NCBI RefSeq assembly: GCF_007860135.1
Contig: NZ_SJPV01000005.1
Span: 349,376-413,375 of the forward strand
Direction: 5' to 3'
DNA: 64,000 nt
Source of the DNA: Novipirellula artificiosorum
Lineage (GTDB): Bacteria; Planctomycetota; Planctomycetia; Pirellulales; Pirellulaceae
The stretch's first letter is position 1; the number at the start of each line of letters is the position of its first letter. The position numbers and the translations under genes are program-made. This document shows positions 7,528 through 16,847 of the stretch, piece after piece. The notes below the pieces were generated by a model. It was not told the origin of the DNA. It saw nothing but the letters and a program-made list of their open reading frames with translations, and did no database searches.

Positions 7528-8074
7528 TTCATGAATCTGTGTGTTGTTGAGCTACGAAAAACACATCTGCGAATCCACCGCAATCGGTGCTCCCTGCACC
7601 CCCATTAGAGTCGCGATGGTAAAGCAGGTAAACATTTGGCGGGCAGTTTTACGCCAATTTTGCGTATTTCCTGCAATTAGTTGACGTTTCCGCTCGGCGA
7701 TGACGACCGATTCTCGTTTCGTGCGGTTAGGCACATCACAGCGTGCGAATGAGCATGGGTGCACGCACCGCAATACGATGACCCAAGTTTGGTGCCAATC
7801 GGGCAATTCCTGCCGACGACTCACCCCCGTGCCGACCATCTACTCAGACTCCCCGTGGACGCGGTAACGTCACAACGACGCCCGAATCGCGGCACAGGCT
7901 GCTTCGATCTCTTCGGGAGTTGGATCGTCTGGTTGGGGTGACATTTTGTGAAACTGCTTGTGAATGGTAAGATGTGGTGGGGCTAGGCTCGCTACCGAAA
8001 GCAGTTTCTCGACTGTTGCCCCATTTTACGTTTTTCGAGAGTTGAGACCACTAACGAGAAAGTGAGTATCTACG
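7528..8074. other. Non-coding stretch before the recombinase
   Basis: No convincing gene. It holds the right copy of the 16-base direct repeat (7861-7876) and an inverted repeat GAAACTGCTT (7950-7959) / AAGCAGTTTC (7999-8008) about 66 bases before the recombinase start, a possible regulatory or recombinase-binding site. A 24-codon minus-strand frame (7870-7944) is too short to call. Confidence 0.5.
7861..7876. repeat. Right short direct repeat flanking the secreted-protein cassette
   Basis: GCGGTAACGTCACAAC, 15 of 16 identical to 6261-6276 and in the same orientation, with 1,584 bases between the copies. Confidence 0.5.
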
Positions 8075-9661
8075 ATGGCGAAACGACGACGACGAGTAGC
8101 GGCATACATCCGCTGCTCATCGGACAAGCAATCCGAAACCTCACCCGAACAGCAAAGAGCCGAGATCGCTAAGCTTGCTGAGCGAGAGGGATACGACATC
8201 GTCACCGAGTATTCCGACATCGGGCTCAGTGGGGATTGCGAAGACCGGCCAGGGTATCAACAGCTGCTCACCGATTCGGTTCTGAGCCGTTTCGAGGGTG
8301 TGCTTTGTTGGAACCAGGACAGATTATCGCGTGGCGATTTGATCGATTCTGCAGCGTATATGAAGACGTTACGAACCGCTGGTGTTTTCGTTCACACTTG
8401 CAACGATGGCATTCTTGAGTGGGGCGAGCTATCCGATCAGCTGGGTGTGATGGCTCGCCAAATGGGCAAGGCTCAGTTTCTCCGTGACCTGTCAAAAAAC
8501 GTGAAGCGGGGTCGGCGGAATGCAGGCTTAAAAGGGAAGACCACGGGGGGCAAAATACCATTTGGCTACGCGGTTGACTCGGGTGGCAAGCTGACACCGG
8601 ACCCCGAGACCGCCGAGATTCTTAGAACACTGTTTGAGCGATATGCGGGGGGTGAAAGCTTGACCGATTTGATCGACTGGCTCGATGGTCGTGGCTACGG
8701 TAGGCGGTCCCGTGGTGGCTTGCGGAACACCCTAAAAAATCGCGTTTACCTTGGCGAATTCACCAGCAACAAAATATCGATCATCGACAAAAAACGGGTC
8801 ACGTTGCCGCGAGATCAGTGGAACATCATCCCGAATAATCATGAGGCTCTGGTGTCCGCTGATCTGTTCAATGCCGTGCAAGACCAGATGAAAACGAATC
8901 GGAAGCACTGCAGCCCATCGGAGAAAACGGGCAGTGTGTTCGCTTTGACGGGTATGGTCACTTGCGAGCACTGTGGGCACCCTTTCCACGGGACCACCCA
9001 TCGTGGCAATAGAATCTACGTTTGCAGCGGCTACGGTGAGGCTCTTTCCGATTGCCCGCGATACGTGGTCAATGAGTGTGAAGTGATCGACGCTGTGCTT
9101 GGCCGGTTAACTGAATTTTTCGAGGCAAATCAGCGTACGGTTATGGATGCCATCCTGATCGATATGGGGCGCCGACACCAGGAAGCGAGCAAAACGGGTA
9201 ACAAGCTCGATCGATCGATTGCAAACGCGAAGGGCAAATTGCAACGGATGGAAAAACGGTTGTTAATCGTTGACGACGATATGGTTCCGATCGTCACAGC
9301 CGAAATTCGGAGGCTCAAAGACGTGATCGCGGCCGATGAAGCCGAAAAGACCGATGCACTGAGCGGCAATGGTCAGGAGCGAGCGTTGGCGATCGCCAAG
9401 ACGGCAAGCCGAATGTACGACAATTTGATAGCGGCACAAACCGAACTAGCCGACATCGATCCCGCCAAGCTACGCGGCATGTTCAGTGACTTAAGCCTTC
9501 GTGTGACCCCACACATCGAACGGATTGCCCAGGGCACCAGCGGCAAGCGGTGGGTGTGTAAATTGATCGGTGGCGATATTCGGCTCAGCTGGCCGGGGAT
9601 TACGCCAGCCGTCGCTTCCGTGCTTTCCTGTTCCGAGCTGGGTTGTCCGCCTTACCAGTGA
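8075..9661 (+). CDS. Large serine recombinase (integrase)
   Basis: Integrates and excises the element by serine recombination. The N-terminal resolvase domain has the YIRCS motif with catalytic S15 and the DRLSR segment. It is followed by the Recombinase domain (about 160-270, beginning KIPFGYAV), a zinc ribbon (CEHC near 300, with two later cysteines) and a coiled-coil region. The 528-residue length is normal for the family. The last 62 bases, including the stop, lie inside the 3' end of the convergent uvrD/pcrA gene, suggesting the attachment site is there. Confidence 0.95.
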   Translation: MAKRRRRVAAYIRCSSDKQSETSPEQQRAEIAKLAEREGYDIVTEYSDIGLSGDCEDRPGYQQLLTDSVLSRFEGVLCWNQDRLSRGDLIDSAAYMKTLRTAGVFVHTCNDGILEWGELSDQLGVMARQMGKAQFLRDLSKNVKRGRRNAGLKGKTTGGKIPFGYAVDSGGKLTPDPETAEILRTLFERYAGGESLTDLIDWLDGRGYGRRSRGGLRNTLKNRVYLGEFTSNKISIIDKKRVTLPRDQWNIIPNNHEALVSADLFNAVQDQMKTNRKHCSPSEKTGSVFALTGMVTCEHCGHPFHGTTHRGNRIYVCSGYGEALSDCPRYVVNECEVIDAVLGRLTEFFEANQRTVMDAILIDMGRRHQEASKTGNKLDRSIANAKGKLQRMEKRLLIVDDDMVPIVTAEIRRLKDVIAADEAEKTDALSGNGQERALAIAKTASRMYDNLIAAQTELADIDPAKLRGMFSDLSLRVTPHIERIAQGTSGKRWVCKLIGGDIRLSWPGITPAVASVLSCSELGCPPYQ

Positions 9662-11621
9662 TCTCGTACAAGAACGGGCTTGGCGTCGTTGGTCGCGGTT
9701 TCCCCCATTTCCGCCGCGTCAGTGCCATCGAGAGGGTGAGGTTCTCTTGGGCTCGTGTGATTCCGACGTAGCAGAGACGGCGTTCTTCGGCGATATCTTC
9801 ATCGCGACCGCTTTTCAGGGATCGACTGTGCGGCAGGATCCCTTCTTCCATCCCAACCATATAGACGTAGGGGAATTCGAGACCCTTAGCCGCATGCAGC
9901 GTTAATAGCCAAACCGAGTTCTTTGCCGCCATCTTGTCCTTTTCATTTCCCATCTCGCGTCCCGACAGCGCGATGTCGGAAAGGAACCCGGTCAAGCTCG
10001 GGTCGCTGCTGTTGTCTTGATACGCGCCGATCGCATTGGTCAAATCGCCGATCGACGCCATTCTCGCATCACGTTCTTCGGGTTGATCATAGAGCCGTGC
10101 GATCTCGTCGGCATAGGCGGTCCGTTCGAGCATCGTCCGTATCGCGTCGGTCAGCGAATCATGCTCGGCCCGCTCGCGGACATCGTGAGCCAGTGATTCC
10201 AGTTCCGCGATTCCACGTCGAGCACTTGGTGATAGATCGGCGATCGCAGCGTTGTTTTGCATCACTTGCCACACCGGCACCCCTCGCTCAACCGCCCGTT
10301 TGACCAACAACTGCACCGTCTTGTTGCTCAAGCCACGCGCCGGCGTGTTGATGATCCGCAGCAAGGAAATCTCATCGTCCGGTTGATCGATCCATTTTAA
10401 AAATGCCAGAAGATCACGGATTTCACGGCGATCAAAGAACGATTGGCTGCCCATCATCACGTACGGCACGTTCGCTTTTCGCAGTTCCGTTTCGAATAAC
10501 CGTGGTTGCTCATTGGTACGGAAAAGAATGGCGATATCACGTGGTTGAATGTGCTTTTTGTTGATCAGTTCCGTAATCTCTGAGACGACCAGCTTTGCTT
10601 CGACCGTTTCGTCTTTGTGTTGCAAGATACGCGGCCGCATGCCATCAGGCCGACTGGGGATCAACACCTTATCGTGTCGTTCGGTGTTGTATTGAATCAA
10701 CGTGTTGGCCATCGACAAAATCGCACCGGTGCTACGGTAGTTGTCTTCAAGACAAACCACTTTTGCATCCGGCCAGTCTTGGGTGAAGCTCAGGATGTGT
10801 GTCACATCGGCGCCGCGCCAAGCATAAATGGATTGATCATCATCACCGACGACACAGAAATTACGATGCTTGAACGTCAAATCACGAGTGATCCGATATT
10901 GGCTACCATTGGTATCTTGGTATTCATCGACCAGGACATGATCGTACAAGGACGCCACCGCATCGCGCACATCGTGGTGTTCGCGAAACAGCGTTTCGGT
11001 ATGCAGCAGCAGATCATCGAAATCCATCGCGGCTCGCGCACGCAGAGCATCTTGATAACGGCGATAACCCGATGCGGCAAAATGCTCTTTGTCGGTTGAA
11101 GCACTCATGGCCGCTTCGTCGGGCAACACCGATTGGTTCTTCCACCCGCCAATGATCGCGAGCATATCGCCCGGTTTCAAGGCCGTCCCCGGTAAACGAA
11201 GCTCACGGAGGATCCCACGCGCGAGCGACTCTTGGTCACTACGATCGTAGATCGAGAACTTCTTAGGGAATCCTAAGGTGGGAGCATGTTGACGAAGAAT
11301 CCGCACGCAGAGCGAATGGAACGTGCTGATCGTCGGCTTCGGTTCCGCCGCCTCGCCACGCTTCGGATTTCGCTTTTTTTTCGACCCTATCAATTCACCA
11401 ATCCGCTCTTGCATTTCGCCGGCGGCCTTATTGGTAAACGTCATCGCCAAAATGCGATCCGGAGGCGTGCCATTGCGAATCAGGTTGGCAATCCGAAACG
11501 TAACCACCCGGGTCTTGCCGGTACCCGCACCCGCGAGCACCAACATCGGACCGGACAACGTATCGACAGCTTCCGCCTGAGCCTGATTAAGTCCGTGGCT
11601 CACATTCAATCCATTGGTCAT
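9600..11621 (-). CDS. pcrA: UvrD/PcrA/Rep-family DNA helicase
   Basis: SF1A 3'-5' helicase for repair and replication restart. Visible motifs: LNQAQAEAV (Q-motif region), Walker A AGAGTGKTR (30-38), the TFHSL motif, DEYQDTN (motif II), GDDDQSIYAWRGA (motif III), and the C-terminal LTLHAAKGLEFPYV and CYVGITRA motifs. At 673 residues it has the usual length. The start is ATG 11621. Whether it is best named pcrA, uvrD or rep cannot be settled by eye. Its 3' end is overlapped by the recombinase gene, yet the C-terminus looks natural. Confidence 0.92.
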   Translation of the reverse strand: MTNGLNVSHGLNQAQAEAVDTLSGPMLVLAGAGTGKTRVVTFRIANLIRNGTPPDRILAMTFTNKAAGEMQERIGELIGSKKKRNPKRGEAAEPKPTISTFHSLCVRILRQHAPTLGFPKKFSIYDRSDQESLARGILRELRLPGTALKPGDMLAIIGGWKNQSVLPDEAAMSASTDKEHFAASGYRRYQDALRARAAMDFDDLLLHTETLFREHHDVRDAVASLYDHVLVDEYQDTNGSQYRITRDLTFKHRNFCVVGDDDQSIYAWRGADVTHILSFTQDWPDAKVVCLEDNYRSTGAILSMANTLIQYNTERHDKVLIPSRPDGMRPRILQHKDETVEAKLVVSEITELINKKHIQPRDIAILFRTNEQPRLFETELRKANVPYVMMGSQSFFDRREIRDLLAFLKWIDQPDDEISLLRIINTPARGLSNKTVQLLVKRAVERGVPVWQVMQNNAAIADLSPSARRGIAELESLAHDVRERAEHDSLTDAIRTMLERTAYADEIARLYDQPEERDARMASIGDLTNAIGAYQDNSSDPSLTGFLSDIALSGREMGNEKDKMAAKNSVWLLTLHAAKGLEFPYVYMVGMEEGILPHSRSLKSGRDEDIAEERRLCYVGITRAQENLTLSMALTRRKWGKPRPTTPSPFLYEITGKADNPARNRKARKRRLA

Positions 11622-11663
11622 AAGAGGCAAAACAAGAAAAAACAAATCGTCATTTCAAGGTCG

Positions 11664-12269
11664 TTAACGGATCGCGTCTCGATCGAGGATCGGGTTCGCG
11701 GATCCGGTTGCAATCAAGACAAGTGCTCCCGCTTGTGGACGATTCGAACTGACGAAGACCTTGTTGAACGGGATACCGTAGCAGGCATAATTGCCGGTGG
11801 CGGTGTCAAGTACGTAGACCACCGAGGGAGCAGCAGGCGTACTACTTGAACGTGGAAAATCGGCCCGACCGGTCAACATCACGTAGTTGCCTCCTTTGCC
11901 GCCAACTGCCAACGCTTCACCCACTTGAGCCGTGAAACTTGCCATGAACCGTCCTGCACGAGGATAAATCACCGAACACTGCAGCAGTCCTGAATTATGA
12001 TCGAGCACAAACAGGCCTTCTGCATCTTCGCTGACGTCGCCCGTTGCCATCGAGTAATTTTCACTGTTGACGGCTGCGGTGGCATCGATCGGTGGAAAAA
12101 CGACCGGAGTCGGTGTCGCGGCTCGACCGGCAAAGTAGCTGGCGGCACAGGTGCTGGCCACGGCAACCAAGACCAACGCCATGCCACCGTAACGACGAAA
12201 CCCACAACACGTGTTTTCCGGTGAACGACGCAATCCACTCATTTCGTCAGTAGTTTTCAGTTCGGGCAT
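11664..12269 (-). CDS. Membrane-anchored protein, unknown
   Basis: 201 residues. An N-terminal cytoplasmic segment is followed by one transmembrane helix (about 30-47, MALVLVAVASTCAASYFAG) and an exported domain rich in beta-strands. FVLDHNSGLLQCSVIY and YVLDTATGNYACYGIPF look like two repeats of one motif. I do not recognise a named family. It lies 42 bases upstream of, and co-oriented with, the helicase gene. Confidence 0.7.
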   Translation of the reverse strand: MPELKTTDEMSGLRRSPENTCCGFRRYGGMALVLVAVASTCAASYFAGRAATPTPVVFPPIDATAAVNSENYSMATGDVSEDAEGLFVLDHNSGLLQCSVIYPRAGRFMASFTAQVGEALAVGGKGGNYVMLTGRADFPRSSSTPAAPSVVYVLDTATGNYACYGIPFNKVFVSSNRPQAGALVLIATGSANPILDRDAIR

Positions 12270-12305
12270 GTTCCGTTGGCTCCGCGGGTGGCGTTGGTTG
12301 AAAAG

Positions 12306-12333
12306 TCAGGGCAATTGTACGCACTTGCCCTGA
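12306..12333. promoter_or_regulatory. Inverted repeat between divergent genes
   Basis: TCAGGGCAA (12306-12314), a 10-base spacer and TTGCCCTGA (12325-12333) form a perfect inverted repeat between the unknown membrane protein gene and ispD. It could be an operator. Just downstream (12386-12420) a GC-rich unit of about 17 bases is tandemly duplicated. Confidence 0.45.
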
Positions 12334-12425
12334 ACTTTACGATTGCCGACTGACCGAGTTTTTGACAGTTTTCTGCGTCTCCTTGCCCCCCTGCGGGACG
12401 GCGCCCCCTGCAGGACGGCCCCTCC

Positions 12426-13151
12426 ATGATTGACGATGCCCCGCCTCGACCGAAGGAGAGCAGTATTGCGGCGATTTTGCCTGCCGCGGGAAGCGGGCGA
12501 AGGTTTGGAAGCCACGAAAACAAGCTTTTCGCGTTGCTCGCCGGAGAGCCGATTTGGTTTCATGCCGCTCGAACGCTCGCAAATCAGCCGGAGATTGGCC
12601 GAATTGTGCTGGCAGTTTCCGAACATGACCGCACCGCGTTTGAAGACCGATTCGCGCCGTGGGTCAAGCAGTTGAGTATCGAATGCGTGCTCGGCGGCAA
12701 GCAGCGAACCGACAGCGTCTTGGCGGGATTGGACTGCGTGAGCGGCGACAAATCGATCGAAATGGTCGCGATTCACGACGCCGCCCGGCCGTTGGTCCGT
12801 GCCGCCGATTTGTCAGCCGTTTTTCAGCGAGCTTATCAAACCGGTGCCGCCCTCTTGGCAACGCCTGTTGCAGGAACCCTCAAACGCCAAATCAATGCGG
12901 GCGACGACTCTCTCACCGTCGACCGGCGTGAACTTTGGGTCGCCTTGACGCCTCAGGTCTTCCATCTCGATCTGCTCCAACGTGCTTACCAACGATACCG
13001 TGGACGACCCGCCACCGATGATGCCGAGTTGGTCGAGCGAATGGGCCATCCGGTTGCATTGGTGCACGGTGGAGCCGACAACATCAAAATCACTCACCCC
13101 GAAGACTTACTCGTAGCCGAAGCCATCTTGGCTTGCCAAAAACCATCATGA
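12426..13151 (+). CDS. ispD: 2-C-methyl-D-erythritol 4-phosphate cytidylyltransferase
   Basis: Third step of the MEP isoprenoid pathway: joins CTP and MEP to CDP-ME. The nucleotide-binding loop ILPAAGSGRRFG (17-28) is followed by K33; other family motifs are GGKQRTDSV, HDAARPLV and the C-terminal GGADNIKITHPEDL. 241 residues, normal length with a slight N-terminal extension. Its TGA overlaps the tyrS ATG (ATGA), so the two are translationally coupled. Confidence 0.93.
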   Translation: MIDDAPPRPKESSIAAILPAAGSGRRFGSHENKLFALLAGEPIWFHAARTLANQPEIGRIVLAVSEHDRTAFEDRFAPWVKQLSIECVLGGKQRTDSVLAGLDCVSGDKSIEMVAIHDAARPLVRAADLSAVFQRAYQTGAALLATPVAGTLKRQINAGDDSLTVDRRELWVALTPQVFHLDLLQRAYQRYRGRPATDDAELVERMGHPVALVHGGADNIKITHPEDLLVAEAILACQKPS

Positions 13152-14440
13152 CAAAAACCAACCTCATCGAAGACCTCCGTTGGCGAGGGCTGATCCATCA
13201 AACCACCGATGAAGCTGAACTGGGAAAGTTGCTGCAAAGCGGACCGCAAACGATCTACATCGGCTTCGACCCAACGGCCTCCAGCCTGCATGTCGGCCAC
13301 TTGATGCAAGTGATGATGCTGCGTCGGTTTCAACGAGCTGGCCATCGTCCCATCGCGCTCGTGGGCGGGGCGACCGGCATGATTGGTGACCCCAGTGGCA
13401 AGAGCGAAGAACGAAACCTGCTTTCTCCGCAGCAGTTGCAATCGAATGTAAACGGAGTCGGCCAGCAGATGAAACAGTTCCTCGACTTTGACGGCAGTGG
13501 CGGAGCCAAGCTGTTGAACAATTTCGATTGGATGCAAGGCTACTCGTACCTTGAATTCCTCCGAGACGTCGGCAAAAACTTTCCAGTCGGTGCAATGATG
13601 GGCAAAGAGTCCGTTCGATCGCGACTCGATAGCGAAGCAGGATTGAGCTACACCGAATTCAGCTACATGCTGCTACAAGCCTATGACTTCGTATACCTTT
13701 GCCGGGAACACGAGTGCCGGATCCAGGCGGGCGGTAGTGACCAGTGGGGCAACATCACCGCTGGCATTGATCTGGGACGCCGAATGCTAGGCAAGCAACT
13801 CTTCGGCTTGACGGCGCCGCTTTTGACGACCAGTGACGGTCGCAAAATGGGCAAGACTGAAAAAGGAGCGATTTGGCTCGATCCCGATCGAACCAGCCCT
13901 TACGAGTTCTACCAATACTGGATCAATGTCGACGACGCCGACGTGATGCGATGCATTGCGTACTTAACCGAAATCGAGAGAGAGGAATACGATTCGCTCG
14001 CCGAACAAACCACTTCGGACCCGGGTCGCCGCGCGGGTCAGAAGCGATTGGCACAGTGGATGACCGAATTGGTTCATGGAACCGATGGCATTGCATCGGC
14101 CGAGCGCGCGACCCGCATTCTGTTTGGCGGCGAAATCGAAAAGGCAACCGATGCCCAGTTAGGTCAAATTTTCGCGGATGTGCCCAGTAATGAAGCGGAC
14201 CGAAACCTGCTCACCCAAGACGGATGGTGGATCGTCGAGGCACTGCAGACGTCGGGGCTGGTCAGTAGCAGCAGTGAAGCACGGCGAGCGATCAAGGAGG
14301 GGAGTGCCTATTTGAACAATCGAAGGTTGAGCGACATGAACCATCGCTTGACGGAGAAGGACTTAGCAAGCGAGACGGTGATGGTGCTGAGACGCGGCAA
14401 GAAGAAGTACGCACTGCTCCGATTCTCGTCGGGAAGTTAA
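13148..14440 (+). CDS. tyrS: Tyrosyl-tRNA synthetase
   Basis: Charges tRNA-Tyr. Class I motifs: LHVGH (47-51, the HIGH equivalent) and KMGKT (KMSKS equivalent), with YTEFSYMLLQAYDF and QAGGSDQWGNI forming the tyrosine pocket. A C-terminal S4 RNA-binding domain begins near residue 360. 430 residues, typical of bacterial TyrRS. The start is the ATG overlapping the ispD stop rather than the earlier TTG at 13133. Confidence 0.95.
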   Translation: MTKTNLIEDLRWRGLIHQTTDEAELGKLLQSGPQTIYIGFDPTASSLHVGHLMQVMMLRRFQRAGHRPIALVGGATGMIGDPSGKSEERNLLSPQQLQSNVNGVGQQMKQFLDFDGSGGAKLLNNFDWMQGYSYLEFLRDVGKNFPVGAMMGKESVRSRLDSEAGLSYTEFSYMLLQAYDFVYLCREHECRIQAGGSDQWGNITAGIDLGRRMLGKQLFGLTAPLLTTSDGRKMGKTEKGAIWLDPDRTSPYEFYQYWINVDDADVMRCIAYLTEIEREEYDSLAEQTTSDPGRRAGQKRLAQWMTELVHGTDGIASAERATRILFGGEIEKATDAQLGQIFADVPSNEADRNLLTQDGWWIVEALQTSGLVSSSSEARRAIKEGSAYLNNRRLSDMNHRLTEKDLASETVMVLRRGKKKYALLRFSSGS

Positions 14441-14608
14441 GGGCAAACCTCGCCACGCAAAAGTGACTTCGTTTTCAAACGGGGGGGCCAGGCTGTCACG
14501 ACGCGGCACGGACTCGTGCATCCGACGACATCTGGGGCATCGATGCAGTAGAATATCAAGAATCCTCCCTTCAAATTTCTCCCCTGTTTTGCTTCAAAGG
14601 AAACACAA

Positions 14609-15319
14609 ATGAAGATCAAATGGTGCGTTTCTCTTTTCTGCGTTGCCGCATTCTCAACCGCGGCGCTCGTGCCGTCGGCGACGGCAGCCGAGGGGACGAA
14701 GAGCCTGTTCAATGGCACCGACCTGCAGGGTTGGCACGTTGACGTTCCGGCCAAAGACAAAGACCCAAACGCAAAGGCATCGTTCCAGGTCCGTGACGGG
14801 ATGCTGGTCAGCATGGGGAATCCACCAGGCCATTTGATCACCGATGCGGAGTACAAAGATTTTCGATTGGAAGTTCAGTACCGTTTTGCGGCGAAGCCAG
14901 GCAACTGTGGCGTGTTGGTCTTTGCCTCAACCCCGCGATCGTTGTACGCCATGTTTCCTCAGTCGATCGAGGTGCAAATGATGCACGAAAATGCCGGCGA
15001 TTTCTGGTGCATCTGCGAAGACATCGCGGTCCCCGATATGGAAACGCGTCGTGGCGTTAAAAAGGACTGGGGGACAACGGAGGGCAAGCTCCGGCGCATT
15101 AAGAACTTGACCGAGGGCTCCGAGAAGCCGGTGGGCGAGTGGAACACGATGCTGATCGAATGCCTCGGCAATGCCATCAAGGTTTGGGTCAACGGCGATC
15201 TTGTCAATCATGGTTTTGACTGCACCGCCAACGAAGGCCAAATCGCGTTACAGGCCGAAGGGTCTGAAGTGGAATTCCGCAAAGTGGAATTGACGCCGAT
15301 CAGCCAATGGAGCGAGTAG
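14609..15319 (+). CDS. Exported DUF1080 protein (concanavalin-like)
   Basis: Exported protein of the DUF1080 family, a lectin/LamG-like fold some of whose members are 3-keto-disaccharide hydrolases. A signal peptide (MKIKWCVSLFCVAAFSTAAL) ends near TAAE. SLFNGTDLQGWHV is the family opening; VWVNGDLVNHGFDC and the final VEFRKVELTPI are the closing strands. 236 residues. An AAAGGA site precedes the ATG. The substrate is unknown. Confidence 0.85.
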   Translation: MKIKWCVSLFCVAAFSTAALVPSATAAEGTKSLFNGTDLQGWHVDVPAKDKDPNAKASFQVRDGMLVSMGNPPGHLITDAEYKDFRLEVQYRFAAKPGNCGVLVFASTPRSLYAMFPQSIEVQMMHENAGDFWCICEDIAVPDMETRRGVKKDWGTTEGKLRRIKNLTEGSEKPVGEWNTMLIECLGNAIKVWVNGDLVNHGFDCTANEGQIALQAEGSEVEFRKVELTPISQWSE

Positions 15320-15340
15320 CGGTTCGGCGGTCCGCGCACA

Positions 15341-15372
15341 AAAAAAGGACAGGCCGAAGTCCTGTCCTTTTT
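15341..15372. terminator. Bidirectional terminator
   Basis: A6-GGACAGG, a 7-base loop, CCTGTCC-T5 lies between the convergent DUF1080 and BBP7-type genes and can stop transcription in both directions. Confidence 0.88.
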
Positions 15373-15400
15373 CCATTTCGATATCAGCGTTTTCGTGCGA

Positions 15401-16750
15401 CTAATATTTCACTTGGACACCAAAGTTATAGCCAAGCACGAAGAAGGATTCGCCGGTATCAACATTTTGGCGAGGCCCTGCATTGATGACCGAGACCATT
15501 TGTTCCGGAGCACTTGCGATGCCGGTGATGTACCATGCTTCGACACCCGCTCGGACGGACAACATTTCCCCTAGCTGATATCGGTAACCGGTACCGATTT
15601 CGAACACGCCGGCCAAGTCGATATCGTCGTCGTTCATCAGCACTCCTGACGCATTGTTAGGAGCCGCAGCGAAGGAAACGGCGATCATATCGGCGTCGGC
15701 AATGTTCATGTAAGCACCTGCCCGACCGCGGAGATCCATGTAGCCGTGGCAGGAAACCGGGTACAGCATGTCGAGGCCAATTTGGCCACCCACCAGCGAG
15801 TTGCCCGTCGTGCTTTTCATGAAACCCTGCACGCCATTACCATTAACAACGCTTTGGTTGAACTCTTCGCTGTAATCAATGTAGCGAGCACCGTAAAGGA
15901 TCTTGGCCACGTCCCAACCCACCAGCGTCTTGTTGGCCTCTAGGCTCCAGTATTCGACGTCGTACTGCGAACCGTGACCGACGACATCAAGGAACGGATT
16001 CTGTGCAGCTGGAACCGCCGCCAGTGACAATGCATTGGAGATGTTCACCAGATCACGAGAGGCAAACGTTGAAGCCGATGCAAGGTTCCAGTCGAACGGC
16101 CCGACGTAGGCGGCCTCCCAGCCGTGGACACAATCAGGAACCGATCCGATCGTGATTCGTGAGCCCCATTGAAAATCAAACTCCGGATATTCGAAACCCG
16201 AATTCCAAAGGTTTGGCTGATCGCCTTGGTGTTCCATATAAAGGGCTTCGACCGAGACGTAGCAATAGGGTTTGCATGGCGTTCCACAAACCGAACCATA
16301 GCCTTCACCGAAGCCACCATAGCTGTCACCATAGCCGCCGTAATTGCCACAGTTCCCGGTGCCACACGAGCCAGCCCCGTACAGGTCTCCCATGCCGCTG
16401 TAACCGCCGCATGCTCCACCACAACTCGTGCCACAGGACAAGCAGCTGGTTTGCGCCACGCCCCCTGTCATTTCGCTCGCCGGCAAACTTCCGACGGTCG
16501 CAACACGCCCGGCACTCGCCGCTGTCGGCACGCCGTCCGCGGTCATCACGTGGAACTCTTGATCCCCGTGCATGATGGACTTTGGAGCCGTTTGACTCGG
16601 TGATGTTTTGGACGGCGATTGAAAATTGCCGAACAATCCCGTTTGGGCGTGAACGTTGGAAACGACCAAGGTGCCGGCTAGGAGCCCGCAAGCCGCGAAC
16701 GTGCGAGCGGCTATGCTACCGAAGCGTTTGTGTGTCGAACGGATCTTCAT
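15401..16750 (-). CDS. BBP7-type outer-membrane beta-barrel protein
   Basis: Predicted outer-membrane barrel of the planctomycete BBP7 type. The signal peptide begins MKIRSTHKRFG and ends near VHAQ. A Gly/Cys/Tyr-rich linker (about 105-160; CLSCGTSCGGACGG and further Cys pairs) precedes YVSVEALYM, the usual start of the barrel. Alternating strands follow, ending in an aromatic C-terminal strand (LGYNFGVQVKY). The start is moved to ATG 16750 because the signal peptide begins there. The Cys-rich linker could form disulfides at the cell surface. Confidence 0.78.
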   Translation of the reverse strand: MKIRSTHKRFGSIAARTFAACGLLAGTLVVSNVHAQTGLFGNFQSPSKTSPSQTAPKSIMHGDQEFHVMTADGVPTAASAGRVATVGSLPASEMTGGVAQTSCLSCGTSCGGACGGYSGMGDLYGAGSCGTGNCGNYGGYGDSYGGFGEGYGSVCGTPCKPYCYVSVEALYMEHQGDQPNLWNSGFEYPEFDFQWGSRITIGSVPDCVHGWEAAYVGPFDWNLASASTFASRDLVNISNALSLAAVPAAQNPFLDVVGHGSQYDVEYWSLEANKTLVGWDVAKILYGARYIDYSEEFNQSVVNGNGVQGFMKSTTGNSLVGGQIGLDMLYPVSCHGYMDLRGRAGAYMNIADADMIAVSFAAAPNNASGVLMNDDDIDLAGVFEIGTGYRYQLGEMLSVRAGVEAWYITGIASAPEQMVSVINAGPRQNVDTGESFFVLGYNFGVQVKY

Positions 16751-16847
16751 GATCGTACCTCGTAGACTCGTAGTGCGTAAAGTTGCACCGCAGGGTGTGA
16801 CCGGTTGGTGGTTGGAATACTCGAGAAAAATTTTTGCGAATCTATAC

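Noticed and set aside
7552..7839. 95-codon minus-strand frame before the recombinase
   Set aside because: No ribosome site, no signal peptide and no recognisable motif; it reads like random sequence.
7870..7944. 24-codon minus-strand frame ending in the right direct repeat
   Set aside because: Too short and without a ribosome site, though its acidic helical composition looks protein-like.
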